62,357 nt of DNA from Synechococcales cyanobacterium bin31.maxbin.ball.101. GTDB taxonomy: Bacteria; Cyanobacteriota; Cyanobacteriia; Leptolyngbyales; Leptolyngbyaceae. The translations under genes were made by a program, and so were the position numbers. The notes under the pieces are model-generated. The model worked only from the letters and a program-made list of their open reading frames with translations. It was not told where the DNA came from and ran no database searches. The stretch covers positions 1 through 62,357 of the forward strand of contig JAAFJU010000013.1 in NCBI GenBank assembly GCA_013298165.1, written 5' to 3'. Below, piece after piece: positions 32,253 through 41,926 of this stretch. Positions within the stretch are counted from its first letter, which is position 1; every line of letters starts with the position of its first letter.

Positions 32253-32365
32253 ACGACTCCGCTCACCCCACGAATCCCAGGCTTGAGGACTGAGCGGAGT
32301 CGAAGTCCGGGTTATGCCCACTAAATCCTGAGTTGAGGACTGAGCGGAGTCGAAGTCCGGGTTAT
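32253..32365. repeat. 33-bp direct repeat with inverted partner
   Basis: Two exact 33-bp copies (32283-32315 and 32333-32365) beginning ttgaggactgagcggagt are spaced 50 bp start to start. An inverted partial copy, cgactccgctca, lies at 32254-32265. The motif TGAGCGGAGTCGAAG is a widespread small bacterial repeat, able to form a hairpin with the inverted copy. Confidence 0.85.
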
Positions 32366-32395
32366 TGGCAAATCCCTAATCCCTAAGTTTCTAAC

Positions 32396-32432
32396 CAAAA
32401 ACGATCGGCTTTTTCAAGACCGATCGTTTTTT
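32396..32432. terminator. Bidirectional terminator hairpin
   Basis: AAAAACGATCGG pairs with CCGATCGTTTTTT around CTTTTTCAAGA. The stem carries T-runs on both strands, so it can end psb32 transcripts rightward and the J-domain gene leftward. Confidence 0.85.
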
Positions 32433-32434
32433 AG

Positions 32435-33451
32435 TCAATACATCTTCTGGAAGAATGAAGGACCTTTCATAAAATCTTTGACGGTGATCTTTCGATCCCT
32501 AAAATCGCTGACAAATTGGTACATTTCATTAATGATTCTAATTTGTGCTTCAGTTTCTGCGATCATCTCGCCGATCGGATCGAAACCATGCTTCGTCATC
32601 TTCTTGTATTGAGCGACGATCGCTCCTTGGGGCGTATTTTTAGTTTGACGGATTTCTTGTTTAAGGTTGGCAAATTGACGATTGAGAACTGCATTTTCTT
32701 GTTCGATTTGCGCACATCGTCGCACCAGATCATTTTCGTTGTCTCGATCGATGATTTCTCCCATCTCATGTTGTTTTTCGATCGCCAGCAACTTCGCCAA
32801 ATCTCCCGATTGATAGGCTTGATTGATCTCTTTCATGACTTCCGTTTGGTATTCGCGATCGCGATCGTCCTGCACTTTATCGGGGTGAAAAACATTCGCT
32901 AATTTCAGAAAAACCTGGCGAATTTTTTTAAGTTCATCTGGATCCATTTGGGGTGCTTCGGGTTCTGAGGTGAAATCCGATCGGTCTTGCGATCGACCTT
33001 GACCCCCAAAAAAATCTTCGGCATTCCACTCATCGTCCTCGTCTACTTCTATGAATTGATCTCCATTAGCATCCACTTCCTTGGGGCTAATAATGCCTGA
33101 AGCTTGGAGCATGTAGTAAATTTGTTCAATATCTTTTCGCGTTTGTTTGCCTAGTTTTTTTCGATTGAAAATTTCTGTAAATACCCCATGAATTTTCTCA
33201 TCGATTTCCAATAATTGTTGAAGAATCGGTGCGCTTCGTTGAGATATTTCTACCCCAATTTCTTGTATTTTAGTCAGTAGATTATTGAGTTCAGTGCGTT
33301 TTTTTTCGATTTGCTTGAGTAATTTTTCATTATCCCGCTCCAAAAACTCTAATCGAAGCCGTAGCTCGGACGGTGCCAGCCCATCAGAGTTAGCTGCTGC
33401 AGTGGCGCTAGCCGTCTGGCGAGTAGTTGTAGATTTAGGTTTTCGAGCCAT
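32435..33451 (-). CDS. J-domain protein with internal J domain
   Basis: A 338-residue protein. Helices at 28-75 and 225-260 look like coiled coils. The J domain is internal: MDPDELKKIRQVFLKLANVF-HPD at 189-191, then KVQDDRDREYQTEVMKEINQ and AYQSGDLAKLLAIEKQHEM. The HPD tripeptide needed to stimulate DnaK is intact. No zinc fingers or C-terminal DnaJ domain are present, so it is a specialised co-chaperone; its client is unknown. Confidence 0.8.
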   Translation of the reverse strand: MARKPKSTTTRQTASATAAANSDGLAPSELRLRLEFLERDNEKLLKQIEKKRTELNNLLTKIQEIGVEISQRSAPILQQLLEIDEKIHGVFTEIFNRKKLGKQTRKDIEQIYYMLQASGIISPKEVDANGDQFIEVDEDDEWNAEDFFGGQGRSQDRSDFTSEPEAPQMDPDELKKIRQVFLKLANVFHPDKVQDDRDREYQTEVMKEINQAYQSGDLAKLLAIEKQHEMGEIIDRDNENDLVRRCAQIEQENAVLNRQFANLKQEIRQTKNTPQGAIVAQYKKMTKHGFDPIGEMIAETEAQIRIINEMYQFVSDFRDRKITVKDFMKGPSFFQKMY

Positions 33452-33502
33452 ACAAATCCTCCATCAATTTGACCCAATCTGATCTCGATACTAGGCTGCT
33501 CT

Positions 33503-33520
33503 TTGTATCAAGCGATACAA
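33503..33520. promoter_or_regulatory. Perfect inverted repeat, possible operator
   Basis: TTGTATC-aagc-GATACAA is a perfect 7-bp inverted repeat in the divergent region between the J-domain gene and the Cache kinase gene. It lacks a U tract, so an operator is likelier than a terminator. No regulator can be named. Confidence 0.4.
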
Positions 33521-33644
33521 TAAATCTGTTTATAAAATATTGTTCCAAGACTAATATCTTGGGGAATTTTAGGTAAACGGAGATTGTATCCGTGGAACTC
33601 TTCCATCATGTCACGCTCCGTATAATCTTTTCGAGCTTCTCAAG

Positions 33645-35957
33645 ATGTATCATCTGGCAAACCATATTCCCTCAGTCATCCGTCGATCGATTCTGCATAA
33701 GTCGATGCTGTGGCTTGGATTGCCGATTATTGGAATTTCTGCGCTTGCAACGTTTATTGGCTATCACAATGCCCTTTCTACACTCGAAGCCCAGGCTAAA
33801 GATCAACTAAACAACTATTTAGTCGAACGGGGCAAACGGGAAAGTCAAGTCTTTCAGCAGGCTCAAACCAATCATGCCCATCTCAAAAGCATCTTATTAG
33901 CGGATCTTAAACAATCAAGAACCACCCATCCCAATGATGCATTTGAGGCGTTGGTCAAACCTTGGAATGATGGGACCTATCGTAATTTTGATCAATCTAA
34001 ACCGATCGAACAATTTGATACCAGTCGCAATTCCACCGTTTTTATCGGTCGGAATGTCAAGCTGACTCCGTCTTTAAAGCAGGACATTCTGGTCTTCAAA
34101 CGGATTACTCAATCCTATGGTCCTGCATGGCAGACTAGCTTTACCAATTTATGGATTAATAGTGCGGCAAATGTTTCAACGGGCTATTGGAATGGAACCC
34201 CTTGGGCCTTTCAGGCGGAGGCGACGGTAGACCTCAACCAAGAAGAATACGGCTACATTGCCCACAAAGATAAAAATCCCGATCGTCGCCCGCGCTGGAC
34301 TGGGGTTTACTTTGATGCGGTGCCCAAGAAATGGATGGTGTCATTGGTGACGCCTGTGGATGATGAACAGGGTAATCATGTGGCCTCGATCGGTCATGAT
34401 ATTATGCTAAACGATCTGCTCGATCGGACCCAGAACGATACCTTACCGGGAAGTCAAAACTTAATTTTAACGAAAGCTGGACGACTGATTGTCGATCGCG
34501 ATCGGACGGATGCAATTCAAAAAGCCAATGGTCAGTTGAGGATTGACCAGCTTAATGATCCAAAGCTCCTCCATATTTGGCAACAGGCTCAACAACTTAA
34601 AACAGACATCACGATCACAACCTCCCCCGATTCCAACCATCTGATTGGAATCACTCGCCTGATGGGGACAGACTGGTACTTTGCAACGGTCTATCCAAAG
34701 CAATTGATTTATAGTCAAGCTCTGCAAGATATTATCCCGCTGGTGCTCTTGTCGATCGGTTCTGTTTGTTTAGAAATTTTATTTATTTATTTTGTCTTAT
34801 TTAAACAGGTAAATCAGCCCCTTCAGAAATTGTTGAGCGCAACCGAGAAGCTGTCTGCTGGTGAGTTTGATCTGGATCTGGCGAGTAGTAGGATTGATGA
34901 GGTGGGGGTGTTGTCCCGATCGTTTACTCAGATGGCGCAAGATCTTCAAGCCTCATTTATGCAGCTTAATCTCCAGAATGAAACCTTGGAGTCCCAGGTT
35001 GCCGATCGGACGGCAGCTTTAACCAGTACCCTCAATGATCTAAAACTGGCTCAAGGCCAACTGATTCAAAGTGAAAAAATGTCGGGTCTAGGACAAATGG
35101 TGGCAGGGATTGCCCATGAGGTGAATAATCCTGTCAGCTTTATCCATGGAAATTTAACCCCTGCAATGCAATATGTCGAAGATTTGTTTGCCCATTTACA
35201 GCTTTATCAGAGTCAGGCAACAGAGGCAGATCTAGCGGATCATGCAGAGGAAATTGATCTGAAATTTATAGGAGAAGATCTGCCTAAGCTCCTAGGTTCT
35301 ATGAAAGTCGGGACCGATCGGATTCGGGAGATTATTTTGGGATTACGGAACTTCTCTCGTCTCGACGAAGCGGCGCTCAAAACCGTTAATCTTCATGATG
35401 GGATTGATAGTACATTGCTCATTCTCAATCATCGATTGGAACAAAATGCGCCGAAAATTCTGATTCATAAAAACTACGGTCCGATCGGGATGGTTGATTG
35501 CTATCCGAGTCAGTTCAATCAAGTCATTATGAATCTTCTAACCAATAGTATTGAGGCTCTGGAAGAATACGCTAGTCAGCATTTGGATTGGATGATTCAG
35601 CAACAGTTAATCCATGGAAATGAGATTGCTCCTTGGAAACCGATGATTTCTATTGCTACGCAGGGCTGTGACAGTATGGTCGAAGTGAAGATTCAGGATA
35701 ATGGTCCTGGTATTCCAAAAGATATCCGCGATCGGATTTTTGATCCATTCTTTACCACAAAAGAAATCGGTAAGGGAACGGGACTCGGCCTATCGATTAG
35801 TCACACGATTATTGTAGAAAAGCATCACGGGTTCATCGATTGTGAGTCTGATGAGCAGCTTGGGACGACCTTTACCATTCGGATTCCGTTACGCCAAGGA
35901 TGGAAAGACGGTGCTAAATTGACCCACCTGAAACAGTCGCTGGGCGCTCTCAACTGA
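33645..35957 (+). CDS. Cache-domain sensor histidine kinase
   Basis: A 770-residue kinase. A membrane helix (about 24-42, [17 protein letters not shown]) is followed by an external double-Cache region (about 45-365, with [20 protein letters not shown] and [20 protein letters not shown]), a second helix ([20 protein letters not shown]), HAMP (about 400-450), a coiled coil, HisKA with [16 protein letters not shown] and an ATPase domain ([37 protein letters not shown]). It is close in its kinase core to the one at 57862. No response regulator is adjacent. Its end overlaps the convergent EVE gene by 69 bp. Confidence 0.9.
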   Translation: MYHLANHIPSVIRRSILHKSMLWLGLPIIGISALATFIGYHNALSTLEAQAKDQLNNYLVERGKRESQVFQQAQTNHAHLKSILLADLKQSRTTHPNDAFEALVKPWNDGTYRNFDQSKPIEQFDTSRNSTVFIGRNVKLTPSLKQDILVFKRITQSYGPAWQTSFTNLWINSAANVSTGYWNGTPWAFQAEATVDLNQEEYGYIAHKDKNPDRRPRWTGVYFDAVPKKWMVSLVTPVDDEQGNHVASIGHDIMLNDLLDRTQNDTLPGSQNLILTKAGRLIVDRDRTDAIQKANGQLRIDQLNDPKLLHIWQQAQQLKTDITITTSPDSNHLIGITRLMGTDWYFATVYPKQLIYSQALQDIIPLVLLSIGSVCLEILFIYFVLFKQVNQPLQKLLSATEKLSAGEFDLDLASSRIDEVGVLSRSFTQMAQDLQASFMQLNLQNETLESQVADRTAALTSTLNDLKLAQGQLIQSEKMSGLGQMVAGIAHEVNNPVSFIHGNLTPAMQYVEDLFAHLQLYQSQATEADLADHAEEIDLKFIGEDLPKLLGSMKVGTDRIREIILGLRNFSRLDEAALKTVNLHDGIDSTLLILNHRLEQNAPKILIHKNYGPIGMVDCYPSQFNQVIMNLLTNSIEALEEYASQHLDWMIQQQLIHGNEIAPWKPMISIATQGCDSMVEVKIQDNGPGIPKDIRDRIFDPFFTTKEIGKGTGLGLSISHTIIVEKHHGFIDCESDEQLGTTFTIRIPLRQGWKDGAKLTHLKQSLGALN

Positions 35958-36368
35958 CACAGGAATGACAGAAAGCCGGGTGCCGCGCTTGACGACGAGC
36001 AGCTCATCCTCATTGAAGTGCGATCGTAAAACATCGAGCGAAATTAATTCAGGTAGCGTCTCCACATATTGACATTTTACCGTATGCCAGCGCGGGGCTT
36101 CTGGGGTTGATTTTGGGTCAAAATAATCACTATTCGGGTCAAATTGCGTCGGATCCACGACCATGGTTTCGACAATTTTGGCGAGACCTGCGAGTCCGGG
36201 GGGCTTGGCATTGGAGTGGTAGAAGAAGGCATAGTCGCCGGGTTGCATGGCCTTGAGGAAGTTGCGGGCTTGATAGTTGCGGACGCCGTCCCAGATGCCG
36301 ATCTGTTCTTTTTTGAGGTCTTCGATGCCATAGACATCGGGTTCAGATTTGATCAGCCAGTAGGACAT
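35889..36368 (-). CDS. EVE-domain protein
   Basis: A 159-residue EVE (PUA-like) protein: SYWLIKSEPDVYGIEDLKKE, WDGVRNYQARNFLKAMQPGD, YAFFYHSNAKPPGLAGLAKI and [16 protein letters not shown] domains bind modified bases in nucleic acids through an aromatic cage. The tail overlaps the end of the Cache kinase gene. Confidence 0.92.
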   Translation of the reverse strand: MSYWLIKSEPDVYGIEDLKKEQIGIWDGVRNYQARNFLKAMQPGDYAFFYHSNAKPPGLAGLAKIVETMVVDPTQFDPNSDYFDPKSTPEAPRWHTVKCQYVETLPELISLDVLRSHFNEDELLVVKRGTRLSVIPVSVESAQRLFQVGQFSTVFPSLA

Positions 36369-36535
36369 GGGTTCTGGGATTTGAGGGATTCGGGGGTGAG
36401 GGCTTATTTCTCAGGAATCTCAAAGAAACTTAGCTCAAAGAATTGTATCGCTTATGCGGCATCAGGATAAATTGGTATGGATCTGTTTTTGTGATGGACT
36501 GTTGTGTTGGATCGTTGTGTTGGATTGAAAGTTCT

Positions 36536-37351
36536 ATGAGTCAAGATGCGCTCTCGCTGTTAAAAGAAACCAGCCGTACCTTTTATATTCCCATTAGTCG
36601 TCTTCCGGTGGGGTTGCGGGAGGCGGTGGCGTCTGGGTACCTGTCGATGCGGGCGATCGATGAAGTGGAGGATCATCCCACGGTGGAGAATGGGGTGAAG
36701 GCGGAGGTGTTGCGATCGATCAGTCAAGTGATCCAGTCGGGTCGAGGTGCGTTTGAGTCAGGCTCATTTGATCAGGCTTTCGGGTCGCACCGATCGGCTT
36801 TCCCTGAGGTGTCATTGCGTCTGGCGGAGTGGTTGAATGAAGCCCCGCCCTCGATCGCTCCGCGCATCTGGGAAGCGACCGCGACGATGGCCGATCGGAT
36901 GGCGTACTGGGCGGATCACAACTGGGAGATTAAGACAGAATTCGATCTCGATCGGTATACCTTTAGTGTGGCAGGTTCCGTGGGATTGTTGCTGTCGGAT
37001 CTATGGGCGTGGCATGACGGAACGCAGAGCGATCGATTGGAAGCGGTGGGCTTTGGCCGTGGGTTGCAGGCGGTGAATATTTTACGAAACCACGGCGAGG
37101 ATTTGGTGCGTGGGGTGAGTTTTGTTCCAGAGGGTTGGGGCAAAGAGGATTTGGACCAATATGCGAGGCGTAATTTATTGTTAGCCGATCGCTATACCAC
37201 AGCATTACCAGCGGGACCCGCAAAAGATTTTTGTTTATTACCGTTAGCATTGGCCCAGGGAACATTGGACACAATGACAAAAGGGTTTCCAAAATTATCC
37301 CGAGAACAAGTTGGCGCGATCGTATCCGGGATCATCGACATCAAGATTTAA
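36536..37351 (+). CDS. Squalene/phytoene synthase-family protein
   Basis: A 271-residue trans-isoprenyl head-to-head synthase homolog. FYIPISRLPVGLREAVASGY and the first metal motif AIDEVEDHP (DxxxD) are intact. The second region reads LQAVNILRNHGEDLVRGVSF, where the first Asp of the usual DxxED is Asn (NHGED). The substitution may be typical of this branch or may alter magnesium binding. The start at MSQDALSLLKETSRTF (36536) fits the family N-terminus; upstream in-frame ATGs at 36443 and 36494 add Cys-rich residues without homology. Product (squalene, phytoene or other) cannot be decided. Confidence 0.75.
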   Translation: MSQDALSLLKETSRTFYIPISRLPVGLREAVASGYLSMRAIDEVEDHPTVENGVKAEVLRSISQVIQSGRGAFESGSFDQAFGSHRSAFPEVSLRLAEWLNEAPPSIAPRIWEATATMADRMAYWADHNWEIKTEFDLDRYTFSVAGSVGLLLSDLWAWHDGTQSDRLEAVGFGRGLQAVNILRNHGEDLVRGVSFVPEGWGKEDLDQYARRNLLLADRYTTALPAGPAKDFCLLPLALAQGTLDTMTKGFPKLSREQVGAIVSGIIDIKI

Positions 37352-37439
37352 ATCAAACCCCGTTACATTTAGACAACTCCAGTAAACCTCCGAAACAAGC
37401 GTAACAGCAAGCCACCAAACGGTGTACGATCGAATCCAT

Positions 37440-37588
37440 AGCTAGGGGTGCCAAGAACCACTGTACTAAATCTTAAGTCATGGCGATCGGCTGAGAAACC
37501 ACCCTTAGAACCTGAAAAGGGCCACTGATTAAGGATCGTTTGAGTCTCGTTCAGTCGTCTCTGGGTAATACCAGCGAAGGGAAGCTGT
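37440..37588 (+). ncRNA. TPP (THI) riboswitch
   Basis: Conserved blocks occur in the right order: CTAGGGGTGCC (from 37442), GGCTGAGA (37489-37496), the ACCCTTAGAACCTGA block (37501-37515) and CTGGGTAATACCAGCGAAGG (37561-37580) before GAAGC. These are the pyrimidine- and pyrophosphate-sensing loops of the thiamine pyrophosphate aptamer. One variable stem is longer than in the minimal aptamer. It lies 22 nt before thiC, so it should reduce thiC expression when TPP is plentiful. Confidence 0.95.
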
Positions 37589-37609
37589 TTATTTTTAAGG
37601 AAGACTTCT

Positions 37610-38995
37610 ATGTTGCGTTCAGATTGGATTGCGAAACGTGCGGGACATGGCAATACCACCCAGATGCACTATGCACGTCAGGGCTTGATCACAGAAGAAA
37701 TGGACTACGTGGCAAAACGGGAAAACCTTCCGCCTAGCCTGATTCGGGATGAAGTGGCCCGAGGTCGCATGGTGATTCCGGCGAATATTAATCACCCGAA
37801 CCTCGAACCCATGGCGATCGGCATTGCCTCCACCTGCAAAGTCAACGCCAACATCGGCGCTTCGCCCAACTCCTCCGACATCAACGAAGAAGTCGCCAAG
37901 CTTCACTTGGCGGTCAAATATGGCGCAGATACCCTGATGGATCTGTCCACAGGCGGCGGGAACCTCGATGAAATTCGGACGGCCATTATTAATGCTTCTC
38001 CGATTCCGATCGGCACCGTCCCCATCTACCAAGCCCTCGAAAGCGTCCACGGCAACTTCGACAACTTCACCGAAGACGACTTCCTCCACATCATCGAAAA
38101 ACACGCCCAGCAAGGCGTAGACTACATGACCATCCATGCGGGCCTGCTGATTGAGCATTTGCCCCTGACCCGCAGTCGGATCACAGGCATTGTCTCACGG
38201 GGCGGCGGCATCATCGCCAAATGGATGCTCCACCACAAGCGCCAAAACCCGCTCTACACCCGCTACACCGACATCATGAATATCTTCAAACGATATGATG
38301 TCACCTTTAGCCTTGGCGACTCGCTCCGTCCCGGCTGCACCCATGATGCCTCCGACGACGCGCAATTGGCTGAACTCAAAACCCTCGGACAACTGACCCG
38401 TCGGGCTTGGGAAGATGACTTGCAGGTGATGGTCGAAGGTCCGGGACATGTACCCATGGACCAAATTGAATTCAACGTCCGCAAGCAAATGGAAGAATGC
38501 TCCGAAGCGCCCTTCTACGTCCTCGGTCCCTTGGTCACAGACATTGCTCCCGGCTATGACCACATCACCAGTGCGATCGGTGCGGCCATGGCAGGCTGGT
38601 ACGGCACAGCAATGCTTTGCTATGTGACGCCGAAAGAACACTTGGGTCTGCCCAATGCGGAAGACGTTCGCAATGGCTTGATTGCCTACAAAATTGCGGC
38701 CCATGCAGCGGACATTGCCCGTCACCGTCACGGGGCACGCGATCGGGATGACGAACTGTCCCGCGCTCGCTACAACTTCGACTGGAATCGCCAGTTTGAA
38801 CTGTCCCTTGATCCAGAACGCGCCAAGGAATACCACGACGAAACGCTGCCTGAAGACGTTTATAAGACCGCAGAATTTTGTTCCATGTGTGGACCAAAGT
38901 TCTGTCCGATGCAGACCAAGATCGAAGACCAAGATCTGTCAGATTTGCAGGACTTCTTGAAAAAAGACGGTGAACGCCTTAAAGCTGCTGTTTAG
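37610..38995 (+). CDS. thiC: Phosphomethylpyrimidine synthase ThiC
   Basis: A 461-residue radical-SAM enzyme that converts aminoimidazole ribotide to HMP-phosphate in thiamin synthesis. Landmarks: [67 protein letters not shown], and the C-terminal iron-sulfur motif Cys424-x2-Cys427-x4-Cys432 ([12 protein letters not shown]). It is preceded by a TPP riboswitch and is monocistronic. Confidence 0.98.
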   Translation: MLRSDWIAKRAGHGNTTQMHYARQGLITEEMDYVAKRENLPPSLIRDEVARGRMVIPANINHPNLEPMAIGIASTCKVNANIGASPNSSDINEEVAKLHLAVKYGADTLMDLSTGGGNLDEIRTAIINASPIPIGTVPIYQALESVHGNFDNFTEDDFLHIIEKHAQQGVDYMTIHAGLLIEHLPLTRSRITGIVSRGGGIIAKWMLHHKRQNPLYTRYTDIMNIFKRYDVTFSLGDSLRPGCTHDASDDAQLAELKTLGQLTRRAWEDDLQVMVEGPGHVPMDQIEFNVRKQMEECSEAPFYVLGPLVTDIAPGYDHITSAIGAAMAGWYGTAMLCYVTPKEHLGLPNAEDVRNGLIAYKIAAHAADIARHRHGARDRDDELSRARYNFDWNRQFELSLDPERAKEYHDETLPEDVYKTAEFCSMCGPKFCPMQTKIEDQDLSDLQDFLKKDGERLKAAV

Positions 38996-39039
38996 GTTCT
39001 CCTTTCATACCAGATCAATCCGTTATTGCGACGCATTAG

Positions 39040-39122
39040 GCCCCCTAACCCCCAATTCTGGGGGGACATGAAATGAATCGATCTCCGGCTCCCCCAGAAT
39101 TGGGGGCTGGGGGGCGGTTCGC
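39040..39122. repeat. Inverted pair of the dispersed palindromic repeat
   Basis: A minus-oriented copy (core 39050-39065) and a plus-oriented copy (core 39091-39106) face each other across about 25 bp, the same arrangement as at 11143-11226. Each core is itself a perfect palindrome around AATT. It sits in the thiC-queF gap. Confidence 0.92.
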
Positions 39123-39145
39123 CAAGGCATCAATAACGTATAAAA

Positions 39146-39189
39146 ATAAGGGGACGTTTGGATGATCATTCCAAAGCCCCTTTTTTATT
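39146..39189 (+). terminator. Rho-independent terminator
   Basis: GGGGACGTTTGG pairs with CCAAAGCCCC (with a short internal mismatch) and is followed by TTTTTTATT. It ends rightward transcripts from thiC before queF. Confidence 0.8.
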
Positions 39190-39227
39190 GTTCTGTTTTA
39201 GTTTTCTCCGCATTCCAGGAATCCACC

Positions 39228-39662
39228 ATGAGCCAAACCATTCAAACCGCCCCCAACCTCGACAGCACTGCCACCGCCACGGACGATCGGGTCAAGTACG
39301 GCGAACGGGAAATCGAAAACGCCCAACTGATCACCTTCCCAAACCCCCGTCCGGGAAGGATTTATACCATTTCTGTCGTGCTGCCAGAGTTCACTTGTAA
39401 ATGTCCATTTTCGGGCTATCCTGATTTTGCGACCATGCATGTCAGCTATGTGCCGAACGATCGGATCATTGAACTCAAAGCAATCAAACTCTATATCAAT
39501 AGCTATCGCGATCAATACATTTCCCACGAAGAAGTCACAAACAAAATCCTCGACGATCTGGTCGCGGCTTGTGATCCCTTAGAAATGACCATTAAAGGCG
39601 ACTTCCAACCCCGAGGCAATGTCCACATGGTCGTCGAAGTCAAACATGTAAAAGCCTCCTAG
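39228..39662 (+). CDS. queF: NADPH-dependent preQ0 reductase QueF
   Basis: A 144-residue QueF of the short (single T-fold) type; it reduces preQ0 to preQ1 in queuosine synthesis. The active site is in VVLPEFTCKCPFSGYPDFAT, with Cys59 as the probable thioimide nucleophile and Asp66 as acid; later ELKAIKLYINSYRDQYISHE is the substrate and NADPH region. The start at MSQTIQ (39228) follows AGGAA; upstream codons overlap the terminator. No preQ1 riboswitch is seen. Confidence 0.95.
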   Translation: MSQTIQTAPNLDSTATATDDRVKYGEREIENAQLITFPNPRPGRIYTISVVLPEFTCKCPFSGYPDFATMHVSYVPNDRIIELKAIKLYINSYRDQYISHEEVTNKILDDLVAACDPLEMTIKGDFQPRGNVHMVVEVKHVKAS

Positions 39663-39666
39663 ATCA

Positions 39667-40860
39667 TCATTCCGCTGGCTGGGTCGGGAACTCAGCTAGC
39701 GTCACATTGAGCGTCACCACTTCTTTGCCGCGCATCAACTCCACCGGAACAGTCTCGCCGATCGTCGAACTCTCCACCACTGCCAAAATCTGAGCCAAGG
39801 TGTCCACAGGCTTGCCCTTGATCTTGCGGAAAATATCTCCCGCCTGCACCCCTGCCCTCGAAGCAGGCGAATCCTTAGCAATCCCCAAAATAATCACGCC
39901 CTTCTCTTGGGTCACATCCAACTTTTGATCCGACTCCCGCTTGATCCGAGCGCGTAACTCCGGCGTCAAATCGCCCATTTGGACCCCTAAGAAGGGATGG
40001 TTCGCTTTGCCCTGTTTGAAAAGCTGTTCCGCAATGCGCTGGGCCGTCTCGATCGGAATCGCAAACCCCAAGCCCTGCGCATTGGCCCGAATCGCCGTAT
40101 TAATCCCAATCACCTCACCCTGTTCATTCAGCAAGGGTCCCCCGGAATTCCCCGGATTGATCGCGGCATCGGTTTGAATAAAGCGCACTCGCTTATCAGG
40201 AATGCCCACCTCCGTACTGCTGCGACCGAGGGCACTGATAATTCCTGCCGTCACCGTATGGTCCAAGCCTAATGGGTTTCCAATGGCGATCGCCCATTGC
40301 CCCGGCACCAGCTTCGTCGAATCCCCCATGGGAATCGTCGGCAGTCCCTGAGCCTCTAGTTTGACCACTGCCACGTCTGTGACTGAATCTGCCCCGAGGA
40401 CCTTACCCGTCATCGTTCGTCCATCTTGCAGCGTTACTTTAACAGTCTCAGCCCCAGCGACCACATGGGCATTGGTCAACACTCTCCCATCCTCACTCGT
40501 AATAAACCCGGATCCCGTTCCACGACGGGCAGGCTCTTCCTCTTGGGGCGACTCGTCTGGAGCTTGCCGTCCAAAAAAACGCTTTAACAAGGCATTGGGA
40601 TCCGCCGAATTGGCGGTATTGGCGCGCGAAACTTCGATGCGTACCACCGCAGGCCCGACCCGATCGACCACGCCCGCAATAAAATTCGGGGGTGGCGACA
40701 GTGGATTCGTTGGGTTGCCTCGTAGGGATTGGGGTAATGCACCTGTCAGGGGCGGTGTGGCTGTCGGCTGCATCGCTTGATTCGCCATAATCAGCCCCGC
40801 CCCACTGCCGATCGCTAGAAGTGAAGTCCCCAATGCCAATTGTTTAAGCGTCAATCCCAT
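39667..40860 (-). CDS. HtrA/Deg-family serine protease
   Basis: A 397-residue exported protease: N-terminal membrane anchor or signal (LGTSLLAIGSGAGLIM), trypsin-like domain with His132 (LTNAHVVAG), Asp162 (SVTDVAVVKL), Ser239 (NPGNSGGPLLN), and one PDZ domain (about 290-390, ending TVPVELMRGKEVVTLNVTL). Cyanobacterial HhoA/HhoB/HtrA proteins degrade damaged periplasmic proteins; I cannot decide which ortholog this is. Its end is 4 bp from the queF end, tail to tail. Confidence 0.93.
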   Translation of the reverse strand: MGLTLKQLALGTSLLAIGSGAGLIMANQAMQPTATPPLTGALPQSLRGNPTNPLSPPPNFIAGVVDRVGPAVVRIEVSRANTANSADPNALLKRFFGRQAPDESPQEEEPARRGTGSGFITSEDGRVLTNAHVVAGAETVKVTLQDGRTMTGKVLGADSVTDVAVVKLEAQGLPTIPMGDSTKLVPGQWAIAIGNPLGLDHTVTAGIISALGRSSTEVGIPDKRVRFIQTDAAINPGNSGGPLLNEQGEVIGINTAIRANAQGLGFAIPIETAQRIAEQLFKQGKANHPFLGVQMGDLTPELRARIKRESDQKLDVTQEKGVIILGIAKDSPASRAGVQAGDIFRKIKGKPVDTLAQILAVVESSTIGETVPVELMRGKEVVTLNVTLAEFPTQPAE

Positions 40861-41051
40861 GACTTAGTTCCGTAACAATGATAATTTCCTTCGATCGCTA
40901 GCTTACTGCATGGATCTTGGATTGAGGAACTTTCCTGGATAGAAGTGATCCACGAACTAAACCGCACTCTAAACTATGCACTAGACTGGAATCAATCATT
41001 AGCATCTCCCACCGCCCGTTATTCCTAATCTATTCCTAAGAGGCGTGTCCT

Positions 41052-41879
41052 ATGAAACTGCTGAGATCTCGATGGTCTATCCTGGCGATCGGCCTGATTT
41101 CGATCTGTTTACTAACAGGTGCTTTCTGGTGGTGGAATCGCACCCAAAGCCCGGACCCCTCTCGTGCCACCGATGGCCACCTAGCGCTGGGCAATCCTAG
41201 TAACGCGAACGATCGCGATGAAAACAATTATTTGCTCCGCCGCAAGCAATACATCGTCTCCTACAACAACACCAAGCGCATCCCCAACTGGGTCAGTTGG
41301 AAGCTGGTGGCTAGCGACATTGGCAAAGTCCCCCGTCGTAATGATTTCAATGTGGATGAAACCTTGCCGAAGGGCTGGTATCAGGTCAAAAACACCGACT
41401 ACTCGGGGAGTGGGTACGATCGGGGTCACATGTGTCCTGCTGCCGATCGCAGTGCCACCGTCGAAGATAATACTGCGACCTTCATCCTGACCAATATCAT
41501 TCCGCAGGCCCGCGATAACAATCAAGGCCCTTGGGCCAAGCTGGAAGACTACACCCGTGATCAAGTGAAGCAGGGCAAGGAAGCCTATATTATCTCTGGG
41601 GGCTATGGTCAAAAGGGCGTTTTGCCAAAGGGTAAGGTGGCGATTCCGGCGCGAACTTGGAAGGTAATTGTGTTCGCGGAAGTGGGGAGCAAAGGGGCGG
41701 CGAGTGTGAATGATCGGACCCAGGTGATTGCGGTGGACTTGCCCAATGATGAAGGGATTAAATCCGATCGTTGGCAAACGTACAAAACCACGATTCGAGA
41801 GATCGAAGGCAAAACAGGCTATGACTTCCTAAGCACCGTCCCCAAGGAGATTCAAGACAAACTCGAAACTCAAAAATAG
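41052..41879 (+). CDS. Exported DNA/RNA non-specific endonuclease
   Basis: A 275-residue NucA-type nuclease. A signal or anchor helix (ILAIGLISICLLTGAFWWW) is followed by the beta-beta-alpha-metal core with SGYDRGHMCPAADR (His126 general base) and the metal Asn in ILTNIIPQARDNNQGPWAKL. Such enzymes cut DNA and RNA outside the cell or in the periplasm, for nutrient use or defence. Confidence 0.93.
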   Translation: MKLLRSRWSILAIGLISICLLTGAFWWWNRTQSPDPSRATDGHLALGNPSNANDRDENNYLLRRKQYIVSYNNTKRIPNWVSWKLVASDIGKVPRRNDFNVDETLPKGWYQVKNTDYSGSGYDRGHMCPAADRSATVEDNTATFILTNIIPQARDNNQGPWAKLEDYTRDQVKQGKEAYIISGGYGQKGVLPKGKVAIPARTWKVIVFAEVGSKGAASVNDRTQVIAVDLPNDEGIKSDRWQTYKTTIREIEGKTGYDFLSTVPKEIQDKLETQK

Positions 41880-41926
41880 TCAGTTCTCTCAGCGTTTCAA
41901 ACTCTTGAATGATATAACCATCATTT

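Noticed and set aside
32283-32365. A CRISPR-like repeat-spacer unit
   Set aside because: There are only two direct copies with a 17-bp gap, no cas genes, and the motif is a known dispersed repeat.
38195-38932. A 245-codon open frame antisense to thiC
   Set aside because: It is the complement of a highly conserved gene with high third-position GC; such shadows are common and its product has no recognisable domain.
39123-39227. A preQ1 riboswitch before queF
   Set aside because: The leader holds only the upstream terminator; no preQ1 aptamer loop or A-rich tail pattern can be found.
41181-41777. A 198-codon open frame antisense to the exported nuclease
   Set aside because: It overlaps the catalytic core of a well-supported gene and has no domain of its own.
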